The translations under genes were made by a program, and so were the position numbers. From the NCBI GenBank assembly GCA_030844895.1, contig CM061229.1:138338322-138402321 (forward strand): DNA of 64,000 nt, read 5' to 3'. The notes under the pieces were generated by a model that saw only the letters and a list, made by a program, of their open reading frames with translations, ran no database searches and had not been told where the DNA came from. This stretch comes from Ambrosia x helenae. Its lineage: Eukaryota > Streptophyta > Magnoliopsida > Asterales > Asteraceae. This document shows, one piece after another, positions 57,821 through 64,000 of this stretch. Numbering within the stretch: position 1 is the first letter of the stretch; each line of letters starts with the position of its first letter.

Positions 57821-58048
57821 GTTGGCAAAATCATTAGAGTTAAGGTGTTAGTGTGGTTTTCCCTTGAGATCAAGGGTTCTAGCCCCGCCGAATGCGAATT
57901 TGGATTAATTTTAGTTGTTAAAAAAATGTACATAGTTGGCAAAATCATTAGAGTTAAGGTGTTAGTGTGGTTTTCCATTAAGGTCAAGGGTTCTAGCCCC
58001 GCCGCATGCAAATTTGGATTAATTTTAGTTGTTAAAAAATGTACATAT
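57821..58048 (+). repeat. 114-bp tandem repeat (two copies), SINE-like
   Basis: Copies at 57821-57934 and 57935-58048 each run GTTGGCAAAATCATTAGAGT ... AAGGGTTCTAGCCCCGCCG ... TTAGTTGTTAAAAAA. GGTTCTAGCC resembles a B box and each copy ends in A's, so this is probably a head-to-tail SINE dimer. Confidence 0.75.
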
Positions 58049-58385
58049 ACCTCACAACTAGACACACATCACACACCTACACACACCCACACTCATATAC
58101 GCACACCCCTCACCCGCACACACTGACACCATGCGCAACCTCATGCACACTTTGGTTAAAAAACTGAATTGACTGAGTTTAACCGAACTAACTAGTTTCC
58201 ATATTCCTTTCTACTGATCATTTGAATAAAACCATTCTAGACATCATACGTAATACACAAGTGGGCTGATGATTGGTTGTTTGATTGAATGATTTATAAG
58301 TCGGGTTTTATTGGCCTATTGGGCTTATAATCTAGGTCAGGCCCTCATCGAAAGTTTAAAATAAAAATAAAGAGTTATTAGATTA
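58049..58385. other. Intergenic
   Basis: Starts with a (CACAC)n-rich patch (58060-58130). Nothing else recognised. Confidence 0.4.
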
Positions 58386-58420
58386 CTAGGTTGGAGACCC
58401 GCGGGTACCCGCGGTGCAAA
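58386..58420 (-). mobile_element. Helitron 3' terminus
   Basis: On the minus strand a strong hairpin CCGCGGGTACCCGCGG is followed by nine bases, CTAG and T (58386-58389). The 5' TC end should lie downstream on the plus strand but was not found, so only the 3' end is called. Confidence 0.5.
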
Positions 58421-60140
58421 CCATAGAAAATTAAAATTTATAAAGTTAAAAAAGTATAATTAAATTAAATGTTTTAACAATATGGTAAAGTTGAACAAAA
58501 TATTCTAGATTTCAATAATGACGTAAATTTGGCATGTTTCGTTTTTTCAAAAATATTGAATCTTAACTAAAAAAAATTATAATTTAAAATTCGTCAACTA
58601 ATTAAAAAACACAATATGGTAAGTAATTAATAATTAAATAACCATTCAAAGTAATCAAATCATACCATTATATTGAAAAAAAATAAACCAAAGATTATGT
58701 CAAACACAAAACTATAATATCAAAAAACCAAATCCGGAAATAAAACATAAAAGATTACTAAAATAAAAAATATACACCTATATAGATCAAGAGAGTAGTT
58801 TGTGGTCATCGGAGAAGTTGGTGCACTCAAGTAGAGCGAAACCTTAACAATATATAGTTTGAAAAGGGGGCATACAGGAGTAGATCGGTAGCACCATCAT
58901 CAATTGAGAAGGTAACTCATGTTTGAACACTGGTAGTTCAAGTATCACAGTCTTGCTTAACATTTTAATTCGACAGGTATTGGATCAGTTTGTTACAACA
59001 TAGGTACGATATCATCACTCGAGGTAGCAACCGGAAAATATACGCCTAAGGCATATCGCTTTGATGCGGTCACTGGGTCCTTTTTTGCGTTAATAGCATT
59101 TACTTATATAAATAAGATGAGCCGAAAGCGACAACAGTGATATTTACAAAAACATAAAAACAAAAACGCAAAAGTAATTGTGTAGCTTATACGGACTGGT
59201 TGTTGGCTCTAACACGAACCCAAAATGACAGCAGTGACCACGGCATAGGTGTTTAGTGTCTCCTGCATTTGTCTAAAGGGACCTCCTGCATTTAGGAAAA
59301 TGAAATGATATGATTGTTGTTAGGTAGTTTATCAATAGAAAACATTAAATTTGGAACTAAATGTGTAAATCATTGAACGAAAACATTAAAATCCTACTCA
59401 AGGACCCCTTTTTAACAACACAGAAACAGTGAACATTACTCAACCATTACTCGGGTACCTGTTTGTCGATAGAAATAGACAATGCATTGTTGGTTCTCTA
59501 AGGACCATCAAGCCTCCTCTTCTTAGTTACGCGTAACTGCCACTTAGCAGATAGTCATCATTTGAGCCATTGAAGGTTTTTTATTAGTAATTATAAAGTA
59601 AAACAGAGAAAAAAATGCATAAAAGTGTACTTCCATTATTGAAAAAAATGCATAGGTTTAATTTTTATAAAGGTAAAACAAACATAAAGATGCATAAAAG
59701 TGTACTTCCATTATTGAAAAAAATGCATAGGTTTATTTTTTATAACATACCTCATGGTGTTAACAATTTTTTTTAAAGAGGAGACAATTTTATTCCACAC
59801 GAAAAAGCCAAATATTAGCGAGTACAAAAGTTTCCTAACCAGAGGTTAGAAAACCGGGAGTAAAGAACAAAACACATACTTATCTCTCGCCTATCGAGTA
59901 CAATAACACTATCTTCCGACCAAAATCCTATCAAAACCAATAATCGGATTCGCTTTGATCTAGATCTATTATAGGATAAACACTTTATTATCTTCGACTA
60001 TAATCTCGGGCACACATCAGGCGACTCGATCTCCATTTCTCCTCAAAATTAATTCCACTATGCCTTTGACTTATTGCAATACTTTACCATCCAAAAACAT
60101 CTCTCACGGTCACCTTCTGGGCTCATTTTTTTTAAAGCAA
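58421..60140. other. AT-rich, no gene recognised
   Basis: A 47-68-bp direct repeat with CATAAAAGTGTACTTCCATT lies at 59619 and 59695. No credible frame. Confidence 0.4.
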
Positions 60141-60404
60141 AAAAAAACCATAATTTCATTTGCTAATTATCTTTACTAAATTGCCCTTCACAGTGTCGAA
60201 CATCTTGTTAGTGGTGTATCTACAACCTTTCTCATCACTTGTATACTTCGGATCTCTGTAACACCTTCTGGGCTCATACACATGTTGCTGCACAAACGAA
60301 ACAAACATAAGCATAAAAAACTGCACATTTACTGCAGAAAAACAACTGCAGCGAGAACAATGCATCTATAGTTTTTGTGATTATGTGCAGTAAAACAGCG
60401 CTGC

Positions 60405-60585
60405 ACTTTTTACTGCACTTTCTGTTGATAACGTGGGAGTTTTCCTTCCTCCGCGTTAAGAATACTAACTGCTGCACTCCAGATAATTGCTAATACGTTC
60501 AGCAAATTAATACCAACTGCTGCACTCCAGATAATTGCTAATTTGCTGCACTTTTTACTGCACTTTCTGTCGATAACGTGAGACA
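60405..60585. repeat. Short interspersed direct repeats
   Basis: GCTGCACTTTTTACTGCACT occurs at about 60409 and 60544, and AACTGCTGCACTCCAGATAA at 60467 and 60514 (47-bp spacing). The spacers differ in length and content. Confidence 0.8.
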
Positions 60586-61068
60586 GTAACACCTACTATT
60601 GATTGAGACACAAAGTAGCAGGAGAGAATCATAAAACAAAACAACAAACTGATACATCTTTACCTTTTAAAAAACAAACAAATAAGAGATTTGAAAACCT
60701 ACCTGTTTTCAATCTTTGTATAAAGGAGACAGCATCGTGACCATCTAAACATTAGAGCATGTGCAAGCACACACTCCCTAAAACTAAACATATAGCAACA
60801 TTGTGGTCTACGTGAAGATTACGCCATGAACAACATAAAGAAAAGTGAGAGAGGACCACGTTTCATAACATAGCTTCCGCATTTCGACTGGTTTCCTTTT
60901 AACTTGATTTTTTGACAAGACCCGCAAGAGAACAAAAAGACCTACCCAATATTAACCACTTGTAAATTATATCAGAATTTCCACCCTTAGTTCGTGATAA
61001 ATTAATTGTTGCACTTGCTACAATGGTTCCATATACAACAGAACAATTAGGGAGCACAATGAGCTTAC

Positions 61069-61591
61069 CATCAAGACCACTTGTAAAATGCTGCTCCTTA
61101 CTGCCATCGTCGATTGTATGCTTAAAAGGCCTATGGTCCACAGTTCTAATCAGTTCTTTCTGCACAAACAGGTATTAACACATAGAATGTTAATAATGTA
61201 TTCATGTCATTGATGAAAAAGTGATCAAGAAAAAGCTTCAAAAGAGCATAATTAAAAAAAAGACAAAGGATATTCTAGACAACATACGTGCAGCAGATAG
61301 TTCAGGCTTATCAAGTATTTACTAAACTTTTTCGTACACATCACGAAGGGAAGTTTAGATATGAAAATATATAAATCATTCTTATGTACTTTTCTATAAC
61401 ATGACTGAAGTTGATTCTCTTTTAAGTTTTAATAAGTATAAGGGGTTTTCAATGACATATCAAAAGCAAATGTAACAATTACCTTAATAACTGTCTGATC
61501 ATAGATAAGTCGTAATAGTTCTGGAATATAGCCCTTGATGTGGTTTGGCTTGTTGTTGCTAATTATACTTAAAGCCAAAACAGCTGCACAC
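61069..61591 (-). pseudogene. CAND1 (cullin-associated NEDD8-dissociated protein 1) gene fragment
   Basis: Minus strand. Exon-like block 61483-61591 reads CAAVLALSIISNNKPNHIKG and YIPELLRLIYDQTVIK with AG and GT borders. Next, 61069-61159 after a GTGCAG acceptor reads KELIRTVDHRPFKHTIDDG, both in phase and in the order of the CAND1 C-terminal HEAT repeats. After DDG the sequence jumps to FTSGLD, skipping about 35 conserved residues, and no further exons follow, so it is a decayed partial copy. Functional CAND1 (about 1,220 residues) exchanges substrate receptors on cullin-RING ligases. Confidence 0.75.
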
Positions 61592-61604
61592 CTAACATGC
61601 TGCT

Positions 61605-62640
61605 CAAAATTTAGACTTTAAAACTAAAAAAATCAATAACGCTCAGATGTATATCTAATTTCAATCATAGGTATACAAGTAGCACATGTAGATAAGATTT
61701 GCAGGCGCCTTGTTGAACAACATTAATTAACAAAATAAGCAGTACGAAATCAGCTTAACCTCTTGTCATTTAACCTTGATTGACCCACGAAAAACGATCA
61801 AAAAAGACAAAATTCAACAAAACGAACTCAGAAGTTGAACTCTGAAATTGAATGAAACATCAATCAAGCAAAAAAAAAAAAGAAGATGATAAAAAATATA
61901 AATCGTTAATATACGAGATAAAAAGTTAGTCGAGGTCGATACTTGAATTGTCGAGTAGTTGGTGCTTGAGTTCAAGTATGATTTTGTATAAACTTAAAAC
62001 CTGTCTACAACCTAATTCTGCACTTTGCCCTCAAAACAAAATCAAATCTTGATACCTAAACGATTGACCCAAGAATGATTTATCCCTGAAAGCGTATACA
62101 AATTGTCAAAAAGCCTCAAAATTTCACCTATAAATATTTTTTTAACCTTAAATAGATTACATAAACACATATCCCTATCCAAAAACCCTGACCAAATAAT
62201 CCAATATGCCATAAACAATATGAATGCCTATTCTATATAAATGCCTTAAACCAAAAACAATGACGAGAACTGAAGTTCTTACCTCGACTACACTTCATGG
62301 TTCCATGACTCTGATCTTCGTGTATGTTAATCTTCATACAAACCCGACCAATGATAGCAAAACCAATTATGAATTAACAACTGGGTAAAACTGAAACAAA
62401 TATAAGTTTTCACTATGGCAACTTATTGTTAAGCAAATATAAGATATTTTTTTTTACCTTCATGGGATGTGGATTGTTATGACCCAACATGACATAATTC
62501 ATTTATACAAAGAAAAATATTTCATTGATCAATAAAAGGAGTTAGTACAACAACATACCCACTTCTAGTGGTCTCCCTGATTTAATCCTTGCAACTAATA
62601 TATAATAATAAGAAGTATATACATTTACCATCTTTTCCAA
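61605..62640. other. No further exons recognised
   Basis: Sequence on the 5' side of the CAND1 fragment. No additional HEAT-repeat coding could be read on the minus strand. A/T-rich. Confidence 0.4.
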
Positions 62641-64000
62641 CCAATAGTCAATACTAATGTCCACACCCGATTTCCCGTCGGTTGTGAACGTTTGGCACCT
62701 TTGCTACGCAGCGGAATATTTTAGCTAAGACTTCTACATGTTCCGAACGCCTTAAACTAAGCCTTCTAGGGTCTCCAATCCCAAGACATCGCTTATTTCC
62801 AACCGTGTCGTTGCCAATATCTAGACCTGGAAGACATGCTTAAAAAAGTCAGCATAAAGCCGGTGAGTTCATGGTTTTATGTTTATCGTTCATAACCCGT
62901 TTTTCTTTCAATTCACTTGAGAAAATATTTGCAAACATTAATGAGAAAGTTTATTTTCTTTACGCAAAACATTATTTGGGAAAATACATATAAAAAATCC
63001 CATTTCAAACCTTACCGTTATTCCTTTTTTTAACCTTCGACTCGACTCACTTTGCCATATATTTACCTCCCCATAAAGATAAATATACCCAAGTTTCGTC
63101 GATCGAACATACATATAAAAAGTCCCCTTTTAAATTTTTACAGGGTATTCCTTAACCTTCGACTCGACTCACTTTGCCATATATTCACCTCCCCATAAAG
63201 ATAAATATATCCAAGTTTTGTCGATCGAACATTTAACCCAAAAGGAGACTTCCACAATAACTTTTGAAAAACTTTCTCATATTACTGTGAAAACCATTTT
63301 TCCCCCGGAGTTACCCACCGGGCAATCACGTACGCCGAAAGCGGAAATGATCAAATAAAATAACCATTATTTGAAAAGTTAGTGTGCGTAACAAACATAA
63401 GAAATGTGCTACATAAACTTAGGGTTGCAAATCCTAATACCGATGACGTCCCCATGAGCCCGTAACCAAAACCAGACTACTTACTTTTGCCCCGCACGTT
63501 GTTATAGTGGTAACAACAAGTTTAGAATATCGTAACACCCCTTGGTCCATCCGAGTTGACGCTAATCAACCGGGGGTGGGTCCCCGTCAAGGACCGATAG
63601 TACTATCCCCATATTCTACGGCTACATCACTTTGTATTAATGGTTACAGTTAACTGCGGAGACTGCACGTCCCACTAGACTTTTCCGTTACCCATGTGCC
63701 CATCTTATGTACCATTTCAAGTTTCCACAGTTACCGCACAGTTTAATACTCATAACTTTCATTTCCCTTTTTACCCACGTACGATTTTATAAAAGCATTG
63801 TAACTTCACAAGTTTTTTCATAAACTTTGTTATGCTTTAAAATAAACAGGTTTTCGTAAAACAAGCATGTCTTCCCCCCGAAAAACATTTACAAAGCAGT
63901 AAAAAGTGGGGTCATGAACTCACCTTAATTTCCTTGCTTAGCTAGCAAACAAAGCCCGAAGTTGTGACCGACTTCCTCGTCCCTTTACCAACAAATGACA
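62641..64000 (-). repeat. Probable gypsy-type LTR/UTR sequence running off the window
   Basis: Non-coding, moderately GC sequence with features common in long plant LTRs, such as GGTGAGTTCATG-type phrases in both orientations at 62860 and 63916. A tandem duplication of about 80 bp with a 122-bp period occurs (TAACCTTCGACTCGACTCAC at 63031 and 63153). No coding and no termini are visible, so this is only a lead. Confidence 0.35.

Noticed and set aside
60405..60585. CRISPR-like repeat pattern
   Set aside because: Only two copies of each word with uneven spacing, in a plant nuclear context; no array.

Overview
The window is nuclear DNA of a flowering plant. It is AT-rich and dense in transposable elements. 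It carries an intronless ATL-type RING-H2 gene, a spliced bHLH gene of the bHLH71/bHLH96 clade, and typical plant mobile DNA: Copia, Helitrons, MULEs, hAT, PIF/Harbinger and tRNA-derived SINEs. The repeat families feel most like Asteraceae, but that assignment is an impression from family resemblance, not a measurement.

Only two host genes look substantial. The first is an ATL RING-H2 E3 ligase gene (12235-13326, +), intact and intronless. The second is a three-exon bHLH gene on the minus strand (exons 26581-27073, 25447-25872, 21730-21840). Its second intron is 3.6 kb because a SANT/NAM-like element, itself carrying a nested 943-bp hAT element, sits inside it. Exon 1 needs two single-base homopolymer corrections to read through, so it is either a recent pseudogene or an assembly error.

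Layout: 1-2.7 kb unassigned; 2.8-7.4 kb Helitrons and a tandem duplication; 8.2-8.6 kb a SINE with a hAT MITE inside its head; 10.5-11.2 kb a decayed reverse-transcriptase-type gene; 12.2-13.3 kb ATL; 14.8-17.4 kb a head-to-tail Helitron cluster; 17.7-18.2 kb a hAT MITE; 19.0-20.9 kb a MULE-like element with 340-bp inverted termini, a SANT ORF and two facing TATA boxes; 21.0-21.3 kb a SINE; 21.7-27.1 kb bHLH; 27.9-32.1 kb a putative solo LTR with an inverted pair of MITEs; 32.4-33.3 kb a second MULE with a perfect 9-bp duplication; 34.0-35.2 kb a FAR1-like pseudogene; 37.2-43.6 kb a decayed Copia element with two LTRs; 44.1-45.4 kb a Harbinger-like element; 45.7-48.5 kb SINE, MITEs and a LINE tail; 50.9-51.3 kb a Tourist-like MITE; 52.5-54.7 kb a broken hAT transposase; 55.3-57.3 kb two SINEs, a hAT MITE and a gypsy RNase H fragment; 58-64 kb a Helitron 3' end, a CAND1 fragment and LTR-like repeats.

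I see no operon-like or defence-type gene system. The most informative content is structural: element boundaries set by target-site duplications, nesting order, SANT/NAM-domain genes carried by three different elements, a SINE family sharing its 3' tail with a LINE remnant, and the bHLH gene reshaped by insertion.
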